Shown piece after piece: positions 45,422-57,298 of a stretch of DNA of 64,000 nucleotides. A program made the position numbers and the translations under genes. Under the pieces are notes generated by a model. It was not told where the DNA came from and did not search any database. It saw only the letters and a program-made list of their open reading frames with translations. Position 1 is the stretch's first letter. Every line of letters starts with the position of its first letter. The DNA is from Triatoma infestans (taxonomy: Eukaryota; Arthropoda; Insecta; Hemiptera; Reduviidae): the NCBI GenBank assembly GCA_011037195.1, contig JAAEAF010014363.1:186001-250000 (forward strand), written 5' to 3'.

Positions 45422-45502
45422 GCATCAGTGATATTTTCAGTGATAGCCTGCTTCTTTTTATGGTCATCAACCGGGTTCGGGCGTTCGCCCATCATCAGGA
45501 TG
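45422..45502 (-). ncRNA. Hammerhead-ribozyme-like core (second copy)
   Basis: On the minus strand from 45502: CATC, CTGATGA, T, GGGCGAACGCCC, GAACC, CGGTT, GATG. Same layout as at 43315-43352, with GAAAC changed to GAACC and GTC to GTT. The CATC/GATG pair and the perfect stem II are kept. The downstream conserved tail (AAGAAGCAGGCTATCACTG, AAAATATCACTGATGCT) is also kept, as is upstream CACACTGTTGACTTAAAA. Confidence 0.4.
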
Positions 45503-45974
45503 TTTTAAGTCAACAGTGTGACAAAGTAGACTTGCACGCCGCAAATTTAGTTGATAACCTCTGCTGATTCTGTATTTCTGATACTGAGTGTATCACCTAA
45601 ATTTGCTCTCTTCAAGTCTGTGCTATTTTTTTTTTAGTCAAAAACACATTATAGGGTGTACCTGAGCTAGCACTCATCTCAGCCTGCAAACTATTCATCG
45701 ATCGTAATCGGCTTTGCTATAAACAGAACAGTATCTATATATACATGTGGGACTTAAGGTAATGTCGTGTAGTTAATTATTACAATTAAATTCAACTGAA
45801 TATAAAAGAAACTTTATTAACAGAGCACAATCTATTGGTAAGGAACAATTACAATCTACAAAATACCACATCAAATAATATAATGTTAGTTCCCGTCGAT
45901 TTTCGTCTATAACCTCTTTCAAGTCACTCCGCACTCACTCACTACCAACTGCTTGTACTCTCACTCTCTCTCTA

Positions 45975-46008
<34 letters not shown>

Positions 46009-46554
46009 TAACGGTCATATCTCTAGCGTCAGCCTTTGAACATACACTTGTTCTTGCCCGCTCCCTACATACATAACTCAATAAATAAACGAGGGACATG
46101 CACTCAAAAGTGCACATAAACGAAGTGCATCTTAGACGACAACAATATAACCTAGTACAGATATAAACCTCACAAGTCAATAAGTACGTCATACCTTGCT
46201 CATCCATTCAAGACTAGCCTATGAGACCTCTGATTACTTGATATTCCTGAGAGGTAATCTAAAATTCTACAGCTACCCGATCTAACGCACACAGACCACA
46301 GGCAGCAATAAATTACTATCACACAAAACATTCACTCCGCCTACCCAAGACCCAAGAGAAAGAACCCAAGACATACGCCGTGATAGAGCAGATTCCGCAA
46401 GCCTTTTGTAGGCATTAGATGCCGTCTCCTTTTCCAGAAGTGTCATTGCTAAAGTTCACATGAAATCCAATTACACGTCATAAGTTTGTGCGTTGATCTT
46501 CATAGAACTCACTGTCTAAAACTATGTCTCTGATATCAAACTGTTTTGACAAAA
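45503..46554. other. Unassigned DNA with (CA)n
   Basis: No gene. A CA run lies at about 45976-46008, flanked by CT-rich DNA. GAATATAAAAGAAACTTTATTAAC at about 45799 resembles the inverted R-U5 end of a retrotransposon LTR but cannot be tied to family L. The open stretch across the CA run is an artefact of the repeat. Confidence 0.4.
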
Positions 46555-46592
46555 CATACTGATGAAGGGCAAGCCCCCGAAACCGATTGATG
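46555..46592 (+). ncRNA. Hammerhead-ribozyme-like core (third copy)
   Basis: Plus strand: CATA, CTGATGA, AGGGCAAGCCCCC, GAAAC, CGATT, GATG. The CUGAUGA and GAAAC boxes are intact. Stem II is GGGC/GCCC with an AA loop and unpaired flanking bases. The cleavage-site trinucleotide is ATT instead of GTC. The downstream ACCACAAAAAG is kept but the rest of the tail is replaced. Confidence 0.35.
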
Positions 46593-47517
46593 ACCACAAA
46601 AAGAGGTCAGTGTATGGGTATGCTGAATTCAGATTTATAAGGATTGCAATCACTTGACAGAATAAACTAAAAAACAACATGGAAATCGGTTTGGTAATAT
46701 TTGAGATTAGGTGTCTAATAAATTCGATCAATAAAACTTTGGAAACCAATTCAATTCTTTCCAAGCATAAAGAAATTCTTATCAAATTTACTTTCTGCGC
46801 TAAAATCGTTTCATAAAATACTCCATATTACGATGGAAATAAATAGCAAAGAAAAATTGATGACAGTCTAAAGTACGAAGAAGTAAACTTTTGTAGACAT
46901 CTTAAAAAAAAATATATATATGTAGCAGAGCTAGCTATCTAAGATTGATAAATTAAATCGAGGTAAGAGCGAGCACTATACAACATAAATCATAACAAGC
47001 AAAAGCAGAGATCTGTAAGAGATTGTGCAAGTTGAGGACGGGAGTTATGTGTCACAAACTTTGGTTATTTTCATCAAAGTCTCAAGGTTAGTAACTGCAG
47101 AAGCTAAAACACTTTCCCCTCCCATTGTAAATCTTGTAGCCACTTGTGTAGTAACTAACCTAAAAACCCCTTGTAGTAACTAGTCTGAAGGTAGTATACA
47201 CTATCAAGCTTTGTTATTCACCAGCTAGACATATCCGTATACAATTTCCTATAAAGTCAACAGTATCAAAGTAAAAAGCTTCACTTGAAGACATGATGTA
47301 TGCTTGTTTACTTTAACCTACATGGAAGGAAAAACACTCTAACGTAAGATGTTGAACCAGAAATGATTGATTTGGTTAGCAATTTTTTTTTTATACACAC
47401 ATATAGACGAAGTGGTTTAGTTGAATACTTTTATATAGAAAAGAAAATTAACTTTAGACTAGCGTTTACGTATTGCTTAAACTAATAAAAATTTTAATAA
47501 ATAATTAAAAGATTCTA
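46593..47517. other. Unassigned AT-rich DNA
   Basis: Nothing recognisable; ends at the TTAA target of the piggyBac element. Confidence 0.4.
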
Positions 47518-49816
47518 TTAACCCTTGAACACCACACTTCTTGCTTTGTCCTTCATCTGACCTACTGGGGTGTCACATACCGCAATTTAAATAATATATT
47601 ATCAAACTGTTATTAAAGACTATTGAAACTCTACTACAGTGGTTCGCTAGGTCAGTTAGGATATAAATAAAGTAAAACATTTTAAATAATAGTAATGTAC
47701 TTTATTGTCAAGAAATAAAATAAAGTAAATTTTTCTTCTAACTTCATCAGTACATTTTTAACTTAACTACTAATTTATATTTTCAAAAATTGATAACATA
47801 TTTTATTGATACAATTTCTTATAATGAAACTAGAATCTATAAATGTGTATTTACAAACAAAAAATGAATGTATAAAATGAACACAATTACGTTTTCCTTT
47901 TGTTGATTTATGAGCTACATTCATAACACACCGCAGATCTATGTTCATGCACTATGTTTGGCCTTTTACACTGTGAGCATTTCATTTTGGTTTTTCTGTC
48001 TTTACCTCTTTGACAGAAAACGCACCTAACTTGTTTTTCTAAATATCCAATTGTTCTAGGGGTCACTTTTCCTAGTATATCCTCTATGGCAATACGAAGA
48101 GGCCGCCGAAGTGTTTCTGCTTGCAATCTGCCTCTAAGGTGAGGTTCGATTAGGCTGTAACCCAAATCAAGCAAAAATGTACGGCGCTTTTTTTTTGGGC
48201 ACCGTTGCATTTGGGCGAGAGTATATAGCACCATAGCACTGACACCACTTTGGTCTAGCATGCCGCAGAAGAATCGAAGAGGCCACCGTCTTGTTTTCCG
48301 TGCTGTAGTGTAGATATGACACATTTGATCAAATGTGTCAGTTCCTCCCTTGTGCGAATTGTAATCCATAATAATTTGAGGTTTTCCGGTAACGGCGTTA
48401 ATTGAATCGTCATAATGAAGAGTAGAAAGGAGAAGTACTATTTTATTTGGTTTTGGAGAATATGAAACCAATGTTTTATTTGAGTCGAAAGCGAATAAGG
48501 ACGTCCCAGATTGTTTGGGCACCAAAAATTGAGGGGGGACTTCAGCTTTATTCTTACGTAATGTTCCAACCATGGTAAGTTTATACTGTGTCAACATCTG
48601 TTCGAATAATTGCATGGACGAGAACCAATTGTCTGTAGTCACATTTCTGTTTGTACCATGGATGATTTTCGTCCATTCTTTGACATAATGGGATGGCACA
48701 GGTTCACCTTTCGGGCAGTTCACCTTCCCGACATATGGCATTGCATTTACCATGTAAAAAGCGGGAGTCGTTCATCATAACAATTTTGATTCCTTATTTA
48801 TCTAGTTATTTATCTAGTTCGAAGCCATGTATACCTGAAACGGGCATCGTCCTCTATACCCCAACAATTGCTCATCAATTGTCACGTGCTCAAAAGGGGT
48901 GTACAGTTCTTGGCAATTTTATATGGAAATATCCCATATTTCCCTTATAGGTGCCAGCTTATCTAAAACTTTCCTTTCCACTCTAGTTGTTTTATCATCA
49001 AATCTCAAGCAGTAGGATAAAAAATAAAATCGATTCATCGACATTGTAATTCTAATCAAAGAATGACCATTATATTGGGACCAAAGCTCTTCGACATTCA
49101 GCTTTGAAGATTTTTTAACACCAGCAAGGTATAATAAGCCAATAAAAGCACGAATTTCTATTTCATTTGTTGCTTTATGGTAACACTGACATCTGGAAAT
49201 TGATGTCAATCTCCTCCTAATTTCTTGGTTTGTTTTTTCCACAATTGCAGAAATAATGTCATTACTTATTAGTAAATTCCAAGATTCTAGGGGCGTGGAA
49301 ATATTTTTTGCAGCACCTTTCGCACCTGGGGTTTAGGAAACTATATTTTTTGCCTTAGCTCTGCCACTCTTTGACGGAACATCAGTACTCCATTTGTACT
49401 GATTTCTTCCACGCAATATAAATGACTTACATATTTTTTGCGGAGGCTCTTCTACATCACATTCTTCTTCAGTTTCAGAGACTTCTTGTTCTGTAACACT
49501 ATCTGATTCTTCGTCAGATCTTCATCGCCAAAAAAGACATTCCCTTCTTTCTCATCTTCCTCCAATTGTAATAGGACTTTCTGGATTTCACCCAAAAAAC
49601 ACACTGGGGTGAAAAGCACCCCAAAATTACTTTACCTGTACACTACAGAAATTTCAAAAAACTTCTAATGCCGAACGAGTTGCGTAACCAATAAGCAGTA
49701 AATGAAGTGTATTTAGATGGTGGGGAAAAGCCTGGGAAACACAGGACAAATTCTGAAAATCACACAGAAAGATATAGTGGGGTGTTGCACACCCCAGTGT
49801 GTCGTTCTAGGGTTAA
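47518..49816 (-). mobile_element. Complete but inactive piggyBac-like element
   Basis: TTAA flanks both sides (47518-47521 and 49813-49816), as piggyBac insertion requires. The termini are inverted: TTAACCCTTGAACACCACAC on the left, and TTAACCCTAGAACGACACAC read inward from the right. Each end has a nearby CTGGGGTGT motif, and the right end has GGGGTGTTGCACACCCC. Length is about 2.3 kb, normal for the family. The transposase is on the minus strand and broken. From 48970 onward this element forms the left edge of duplication copy B. Confidence 0.9.
47908..49600 (-). pseudogene. piggyBac-type transposase pseudogene
   Basis: The C-terminal 281 codons (48753-47908) are open. They contain NRNVTTDNWFSSMQL with the second catalytic Asp, LRKNKAEVPPQF, HKGGTDTFDQMCHIY with the third Asp, and a cysteine-rich C-terminal domain (CVFCQRGKDRKTKMKCSQCK, HEHRSAVCYEC). 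Upstream, HVTIDEQLLGYRGRCP holds the first Asp but lies behind a TAA at 48921-48919. Next come a 12-bp tandem duplication (48794-48817) carrying in-frame stops, and a frame change near 48758. The N-terminal part has a further stop (49335-49333), a one-base deletion near 49517, and the start codon is deleted. The product cannot be made. Compare the open partial copy at 1-666. Confidence 0.9.
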
Positions 49817-50707
49817 AGCACATCAACATCTTGGTTCATTAAACTAAAAAATGATGGAAAACTATTTTTTATCAAAAGTTGTTATTTTAAAATTAACAAA
49901 ATAAAAATAGGAAAATCATCAAAAATTTAAAAAAATCTAGACTTCAGAAGCGATTATTATTAGAATGTTCAATAATGATATTCATTTTAATTATTATAAT
50001 TTTATTATATAGTTACCTATAAAAAAAATAAGAACAAAAAATAAATTAAATCAAAGAGAAAGAAAAAAATATATATTAAAGAGGGGGCGTAGGTTATTTT
50101 CCTTGAGTTTTCCTTCTTTTTTTTTTCAGCTGTATCTTTCACTAAGGACGAACGTTAGGATATTAAAGGGTCTAATGATGATTATACCTTGGGTGATTGG
50201 GAAAATTTTCTCTTGACCTTAATGTATATATCATTGATGTTGCCTTGAGCAAAGGAAAAGAGAGAAAGAAAACACAAAAAATCTTTACAAATAGTTGTAA
50301 CTTTTCTTTGTCCACAATTATAGGTCAAAAGTTTTTCAACCAGTAATGGAAGTGGCAAATCTATTATGTTGTATTTTATAAAATGAAAAGTGTGGGCAGA
50401 ATTTTTGGCGTAATAAATCGGTTAACAAAAATACAAATTGAATATTTGTTAAAAAAAAAAAAAGAAAAAAAATCTGGTTGAAACACTCAGATGACTTTCT
50501 CTTACTCTTCCTGTTGGCCAATGATTTTATTGCTATGGCAAGATATGTTGCCAACAATCTATTACATAATAAATAAAAAACTATCGGGATTTAAACAATT
50601 ACTGTCCGGAAATATGTTTATTCATTTTACAAGTGAGTAGAGTGCTTTTTCTTTTTTTACACATCGAGGTCACGTTTTCCCAAAAGAGTTCAAGCGAATG
50701 AGGTCAC
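49817..50707. other. Unassigned AT-rich DNA (copy B)
   Basis: Counterpart of 1019-1898; no gene is seen. Confidence 0.5.
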
Positions 50708-51020
50708 TGTAACGGCAGGAGAGAGAACACAAGCCCGACTGAGAGAAAACCGACTCTCTCTGGTACTCTCTTCCTTAAGCAGGCTAGAGTGGGGAGAAAC
50801 TGTATATAAGCCAGTGAGAGATCTAGACATCTATCTATTAGATTCAACCATATACATCGCATTGTATCATATTTCTACTCTCATCTATTATTCTATAAAA
50901 TCATTACAAGTCCAGTGCAGTTTGTGTAAACTTATAGCTATATTATAAGAGTGTCTTCATATCTCGTCTGATTAATCAAACCTAATTTCTCTCCTCATTA
51001 ATTCCATTATATAACTAAAC
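50708..51020 (+). repeat. LTR-like repeat (family L, copy L1B)
   Basis: Duplicate of 1899-2211, starting TGTAACGG with the TATATAAG box kept (about 50802-50809) and the tail ATTTCTCTCCTC. Confidence 0.45.
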
Positions 51021-51537
51021 GAGAGTTGTAAAAAGAATTTTACTGTTCCAATAAAAATTATAGTTTTTCCACAAATATTTATTAGAAATAATTCTGACTA
51101 CAAGATTGTTCGGCGATTTATATTTCTGCATAGTCCTGATTTACATAAATATAGAGATAACGATTTCTAATAAAAGGTATCTTTTTCCAATTACCAAACA
51201 ACATATTTCAGATGAAACTCAGTTTTGAAAAGTTGATGTTATCCCGATACTTCCTCTTACTAAAATAAGAGAATGTAATAATAACTTTCTGAAATATATA
51301 TACATATTATCTTTTAATATCTTAAAGCCCTGTTTATGACAGTTTCACAAAGCTTTCAGAATATTCACCATGCTTGTTCACGAGTAGTATACCTATAGAA
51401 TTTAATGTAAATTCTAAGTCTTTGTTTCCAACAATAGGATACAGATCATTCTTTGATCATTTAATACTCTCACAGGATTATGTTGACCTGGAATTCTAAG
51501 GCATATTAACCACAGAATGGCTCCATTTTAACTACAT
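51021..51537. other. Unassigned DNA with family H end (copy B)
   Basis: Contains the family H hairpin-side fragment CGATACTTCCTCTTACTAAAATAAG at about 51245-51270, without the 21-bp duplication seen in copy A. No gene. Confidence 0.45.
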
Positions 51538-52314
51538 ATTTACAGATGGCAGCAAGTAAGGTGGTGAAGTAGATTGTGCCTTTTTCTATTCTAATCGAAA
51601 CTAGGCTTACAAATTGAAATTAAATGTAAATATGTCCAGCTACTCTGTTGAATTAATGGGTACAGTAAAAAGTTAAGTTCTAAAAAATCAGATGGGAAGA
51701 AAATGTTCGATTATAAGACAATAAAAGCGCCTTGGAGAATTTAGGCGATATTTCAGCAAGTTACACTTTGTACAAAAAATTATTGATCTCCAAAATATAA
51801 TTTAAAATCAATGCAAAGGTATTTATGGTGAAATATCTTTGTGTCGAAAATTATATAGGAATAACTGGAAATGAAATAGTAGACAGACTTCCTAAGGATG
51901 TGACTGTGAATGGTACAAGTAAATGAGGATCCTAGGATAAATTAATGGATGTGATGTCGCATGTAAAATAAAAAAAGGTGTTGGCAAACTGGCAGAACCG
52001 TTATAGTAGATGAGGTGAAAGGTTCGTTTTATAAAATATTCCAAGTGTGGATAGACAGGGAATCATGGTTTGCTGGACGTCCTACTACCAAGTTTACACG
52101 TAAACTTGGTAGTAGGCTTAAACTCGGACCTTGATTCATGTGTGTAGATATTGTTTACATAAAATAGGATGTGGAGTGGTGGAAATGTTAGAATATGTAG
52201 TCATGTCGTGCCCAATTGGGAGAGAGAAATTATTTGAGTATTTCAATATAATATACTATCGTCTCCATTTAATTCCAGACATATATATGTATAATGTACA
52301 AGAGTACTTGTAAT
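51538..52314 (+). pseudogene. LINE RNase H and C-terminal remnant (copy B)
   Basis: Duplicate of 2752-3500. The FTDGSK block, then GITGNEIVDRLPKDVTVNG and CLHKIGCGVVEMLEYVVMSC are all recognisable. Differences from copy A include a short inverted duplication near 52095-52115 (ACGTAAACTTGGTAGTAGG after ACTACCAAGTTTACACG) that replaces part of the coding stretch, and a few extra bases near 51783. Non-functional in both copies. Confidence 0.7.
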
Positions 52315-53876
52315 AATGCATCATTTACTTTTATGATATAAAACATAAAATATAAAAATGTAGTTAACGTCACATTTTTTATTGCAATTGGCTGTATTAC
52401 GAGTGCTAATGCCGTTAAGTAGAAAGAAAATAAATTGTAAACTAAAATGTTTGCTTCTGTAGCCTGCTTTATGGATTCATGTATAGGGAAAATCAGTTTT
52501 CCACATTCAAACCACCCTCTCTGGTTTTGAATTAAACTTTCTATCAGTTTGGTAATTAATCTAATTAGAAATTATGGCTATAGGACTTATTCCATTCTGT
52601 AGGAAGGAAGTTGATAATTCTTCCTGGACTTTAGCCTTACATCTGGGTACCCCAGCCTAACTGTAAGAATTACACTTTGATTCTTGTTATTTTAGTTAGG
52701 CTGGGATATTCGCTTTGAATAACATTTAAGTCCTCTAATTAAGACAAAAAAGCCTTTAATGCTAAGCGCTTCTGGTTTCACTATATCACTTAACATAAAT
52801 AATAACAGCTCTTATGCAATAGAAAAGCCTCGTCATATTTGCGCACATATTTCCCCTTACAGCACAAAATTATGCGCTTATTATGCTTAACCAACAAGTG
52901 AAGCCGAAAACATTCCATTGCACTTTCTCAGTCAACAATAGAACAGAGTTCTTTCCCCCTGATAGCCGGCTTCATTTATGTTCCAGTTATGGGTTTCATC
53001 CATCTTCTGGATATTTTGATAAACAGTGTGACATCAATCAGTGAAGAAGATAAATGATAAGGACATCAATATTGTTTATAAAGAAATTCTGGTTTATGGT
53101 GACACCCAGAAACTGTCCATGACCACAAAAGGAAGAAGGCTATCACGGAAAAAAAATCTGAGTTTTTACCAGCGAACAGGAACATCCGGACACCTGTTAC
53201 TGATTAATTTGTAACCGTTTTTGAAATAATGTTGACTTTACTTTTTCTGATTGACCGAAAATGTAGTTAAGTGACATATCTATGCCTATTCAGTCCATTT
53301 TTTTATGGCTCTCTCTCGTTCTATCAGTTTCCGTGATAGGGTTACTCAAATAATTTTAATGTAAACAAAGATTAATTTTTTCCCTGTTTGAAGAAAATTC
53401 ACTAATGTCACCCTTTAAAGGAAAGAAGCTTTAAATAAAAAAGTAAACTCTATGTAAATAAAGAAATGTTTATCTTTATAATTATAAATAAATATAAATG
53501 AAACGATCAAATAAATCTAATTATCTAAACATGCAAATAAATCTAATATTGTATTTTCACCGGCTGATAAGCCTGGCATTTCGTAACTTGCATCCGACCC
53601 CAAAACTCTATAGCACTAAAGGTTCATAAACAAATGCATTTACTTTATTAATTAATATTACTTTATTAATACTTTATTTATTAATTAATATGATGTTTTG
53701 AATATTTTCAGCAATTTGTATTTCATGTGAATTAAATAAATGTACTGCTGAAATTTTCACGTTAAAGATGCCGAACGTGTAAAATAGTATTACTCGAATT
53801 TTGTGGACCTCCAGGAGATTCTTTCCGGAGAAAATTCTATTTTAAAAGTTTGACACGATCACAATACATTCATTGG
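52315..53876. other. Unassigned AT-rich DNA (copy B)
   Basis: Counterpart of 3506-5068, including the hammerhead-like repeat tail at about 53118-53160 (CATGACCACAAAAGGAAGAA) and a family H fragment near 53805-53870. No gene. Confidence 0.5.
52648..52708. repeat. 61-bp hairpin (copy B)
   Basis: Same TACCCCAGCCTAACT / AGTTAGGCTGGGATA arms as 3845-3905. One arm has a single change (GGGG to GGGA) that creates one mismatch. Confidence 0.65.
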
Positions 53877-54217
53877 TTAATCATATAATTGGTATAAGAA
53901 GGAGAGTCTTGGGTTTGAGAGGTAAATATACTGGAAGTAATGGTGAACACTGTATAATAAGGAAATTAACTCAAACTGCCTGGACTTCATAAGAATATAT
54001 AAAATGGTTGTGAGTAAAGAGAAAGGTTGTTGACGCATTGTGACTGCTGTATGAACTGTTGCTAGACTCTTCGGAGGACTCCCCCCTTTATGGCTAGCAC
54101 AGCTGTATTTAAACAGATTCTCCCAGTCTAGTCTGGCCTAAACTAGTGAATGAGATGTCAATGTTTTTGAGTCCTCTCTGTCTGGTTTAGCTACTTCACT
54201 TCGGATCCTGTTATAAT
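53877..54217 (-). repeat. LTR-like repeat (family L, copy L2B)
   Basis: Duplicate of 5070-5416. On the minus strand it begins TTATAACAGGATCCGAAG, closer to the TGTAACGGAATCCG start of L5 than copy A is. Confidence 0.45.
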
Positions 54218-54394
54218 CAATTAATTTGAAAATTCTTTCATAATATTCAAATTCGGTAGATAGTTTTGGGGAAGTGAATTTGGCTGCAACAAGTGATGTA
54301 TAAGTACAATCGTTTTCTTAAAATTATCTTGGCTAAATAACTTGCAGTACTTGGTATAATCTTAACAGGAATTACATGAATTTCCACAAAGCTG

Positions 54395-54745
54395 AAATAT
54401 TCAGCCAATGGAGGATATGGAAGATGTTTTTTTTTTCAATTTCTCTTACTGCTGTAAGAGGAAGTAGTTCACACTGTCAGATTTGGGAAATTGTGGTTTC
54501 ACTGGAAACTTATAAGGATAAGGATAAGGCACGAAAAATGTTTTTTTTATAAAACGGTCTGCGTACATGCAGATGGGGCCTACATGTGGGAAGGGGTATG
54601 TGTATATGTGTGATCAGCATAACTTAAAAAAAAAAAAACAAGTTTACAATGCACGAAAGTAATGTATTATTTTTATTTGAAAAATATTTCCGGTTTGGCT
54701 TAAGCTTTCCAAATGGTGCCAAATTCGGAATTTAAAAAAAAAAAA
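54395..54745 (-). repeat. Family H fragment (copy B)
   Basis: Duplicate of 5585-5945, with TTTCTCTTACTGCTGTAAGAGG at about 54439-54460. Confidence 0.5.
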
Positions 54746-55439
54746 ATCGATTCTCCCTAAAAAGCAAGGACAGCTTTATTTAAACTCAGTATACTAACTG
54801 TACAGCTAATAGGAAAGTTTTTCCAAGGAAATTAATTTTTAGGGAGTTGTGGCAGATGAAAATTCCTCCACCACAGTTGTCTCTAATTAATATAATGAGT
54901 TCCTCCCACCTATATATTATTGAAGGAAATTAGTCACTAATGACTTTATTATAGAGTTATTAAGAGAAAGTGATAATGACTGTTTGATTCAACTTTTCGT
55001 TTATTTTATTGATGCCAAAATTAGAACGTCCACGTCACCTAATATTTTTAATAAATAATTACAAATACCTATAATGAGAAATAATTAATATACTAGAATA
55101 ATGATAAAAATATAATATAAAATACAAATACATATTATAGTTATACCAAGAAAAAAGCTGGTTATTTTTAGAAAAAGCCAATTCCAGTAGCTGCCAAGTG
55201 CAGAGCCCTAACTCAAATGGTAATTTATTTTTTTTTTAATTAATCACTGTCAATTTCTTATTGAACAAATTTTCCTTGTTTTTTATTTAAATTCTAATCT
55301 TTTTTCGTCTTGCATTTTTTTTTTTTTCTATCATATTAATTTATTCATAGTAGTGAATCCACATTAAGACATAAAAAAAAATAATTATATTTTAAAAATT
55401 TTTAAATATCTTTATAACTGAATAAAATCTTTTTTCTTT
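54746..55439. other. Unassigned DNA and the junction lacking 6308-7425
   Basis: At about 55105-55115 the sequence passes directly from AGAATAATGAT to AAAAATATAATATAAAATAC. In copy A the L3 fragment and the family H element lie between these. No gene. Confidence 0.6.
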
Positions 55440-55757
55440 TTTTGTATCGAAAAATGTTTCAATTAAGAGTGATAGGTTTATATCTGTGCAGTTAGCGTAC
55501 CAATTTCAAGGAAATTGTTGATGCGGTTTTCATGAAAATCGCAAAAACTGAAAAAAAAATTACTCAAGATGCTCTTCCGGTAGATGAATTTTGACATAAC
55601 TTTCGTGTCAGATGCGCAAGTTAGAGCTTCCTGCGAATTTTTTTTTTTTCATGATATTTGCTTTACTACAAACCAATCCCAATCCAATCGCTAAATGTTA
55701 GAGAACATTTCCAAAATTTGACTCGATCGCAGTACTTTCTCTTACTAGGATAAGAGA
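55440..55757 (+). mobile_element. Family H element, short uninterrupted form (copy B)
   Basis: Counterpart of the interrupted element at 7780-9890, without the piggyBac and with one GATGCGGTTTTCATGAAAA block where copy A has two. Ends with ACTTTCTCTTACTAGGATAAG followed by AGAAAATC. Confidence 0.6.
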
Positions 55758-56107
55758 AAATCTTGTCAAATATGTAAACTAACTGGCGATTAATTAATTA
55801 CAACTTTACGGTTATTAACTAATCCTACCAGATAATTATAACTCATTACATATCACTATATTACTGGGGATTTAGTATGAAAGAAATTCCCTTACTAAAT
55901 AAATCCATGGCAGACGCTTTTTTTCCCAACTCCTTACCGCACAACTTTTAAATTAATCTAAATACTCTAGCAGTGGTTGCAGAATATTCTCCATACCGGC
56001 CCCATTATAGCAAGCAGTGTATTTTTCATATGATTATAAATTTTATATACTAATAAGGGGAGGAGGGTTGATGCCACGGTACTTTTTATAAAAAGATATC
56101 CCCTCCC

Positions 56108-56141
<34 letters not shown>

Positions 56142-57071
56142 CCGATTTTTTATTTTTATTTTTTATGAGCAAAGTTTTTTGTTAATCCAGAAGAGGTCAA
56201 GCAAAGAGTTTGTACAGAAATAATATATTTTCTTAAAATTATTAAAGATTTAATTATTCTTTTATTACTCATAAATATTTTTTTTTAAATATTACCTAAT
56301 ATTAAATACATTACGGCAAAAAAAATCGCGGTTATATACAAGTTATTTTTTGTTAGTTAATTATTTAAAAAAAAATTAAAAGATGAAAGAAATAACTTTA
56401 AAATTATTATTGGGGTACTCAAAAAATAAAAGAAGTTATAACAACTTTATTCAAAGTTTGAACTAAAATCTTTTATTTATAGCGTGAAATGAGTGCTAAA
56501 GTTCAGCTTTATGTTTTGGTATAAAGAAAAAAAAGAAGAAATTTAAGCCTTAAAAGTGTTTACTTAATGTGGACTAATTTTCGAATATCCAGATCGTTAT
56601 CCTAGCCTAAACAGTAGTATGTAACTAAAATTCCAAGAAATATTCAGAAAAAAAAACTTGAAGTAGTCCTTTGTGCCTGCGTCGAAACATTCATCAACAG
56701 AAACTCTTCTTCAATTACAGTTTGCATTTTTTTTCGTGTTGCGCGGCCGATTTCGTTTTCAATGATTATGAAACAAGATCAGGCTCTATCCAAAATTTTA
56801 CATAACAATAAAAAAAAATAATAATAATAATAATAAACAAAAATAAATAAATCAACTTTATTAATATTCTAAGTTTGAAGAAAATTTGTCAAACATAAGG
56901 GCAATAAAGGTGATGTAATTTTCTAATTAGGCATTTCTAATTAGGTGTAATTAGGCATCGAATCTTCTTGTTCAGTACAAAAATGCTATTCTTCTGGCGA
57001 TTTTTCCTTCATTTGGAATGCTATTTAACATCGATTATTTTTTTTTTATCATAAATTTCCGTCTAAGAGAA
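55758..57071. other. Unassigned AT-rich DNA with (CA)n (copy B)
   Basis: Counterpart of 9891-11223 with the CA run at 56110-56137. An AAT/ATA trinucleotide tract near 56817-56837 is longer than in copy A. No gene. Confidence 0.5.
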
Positions 57072-57298
57072 TCTTTTTTTTTTTTTAATTAAGCCGCATC
57101 AACATCTATGGATCATTGGCACCCGGAGCCTTCTCTGTGCTTTGCCGGTCTCCGGCCAGGTTCTCTCGTTACATCACCGGACAGTGAGCTGTAGAGGCTC
57201 CTAGAAAGAAAAAACCTAAGCGTAGCACAGCTGGATTCGAACCCGGGACCTCCGCGTGGGAGTTCAGTACGCTAACCACTTAGCTATTCTATTCCCTA
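57072..57298 (-). mobile_element. tRNA-derived SINE (copy B)
   Basis: Duplicate of 11224-11440. The B box GGTTCGAATCC and the A-box segment TAGCTAAGTGGTTAGCG are intact. A small local rearrangement near 57160-57185 distinguishes it from copy A. Confidence 0.85.

Larger units (their letters stand above)
48970..57298. repeat. Segmental duplication, copy B
   Basis: Direct copy of 1-11440, shorter because it lacks the equivalents of 622-795, 6308-7425 and the second piggyBac. Order and orientation of all shared pieces are the same. The sequence is very similar throughout, with scattered substitutions and many small indels. The right boundary is at the head of the shared SINE. Confidence 0.95.

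Noticed and set aside
45935..46207. 90-codon open stretch on the minus strand with many cysteines
   Set aside because: The Cys/Val run comes from the CA microsatellite at about 45976-46008; no domain remains outside it.
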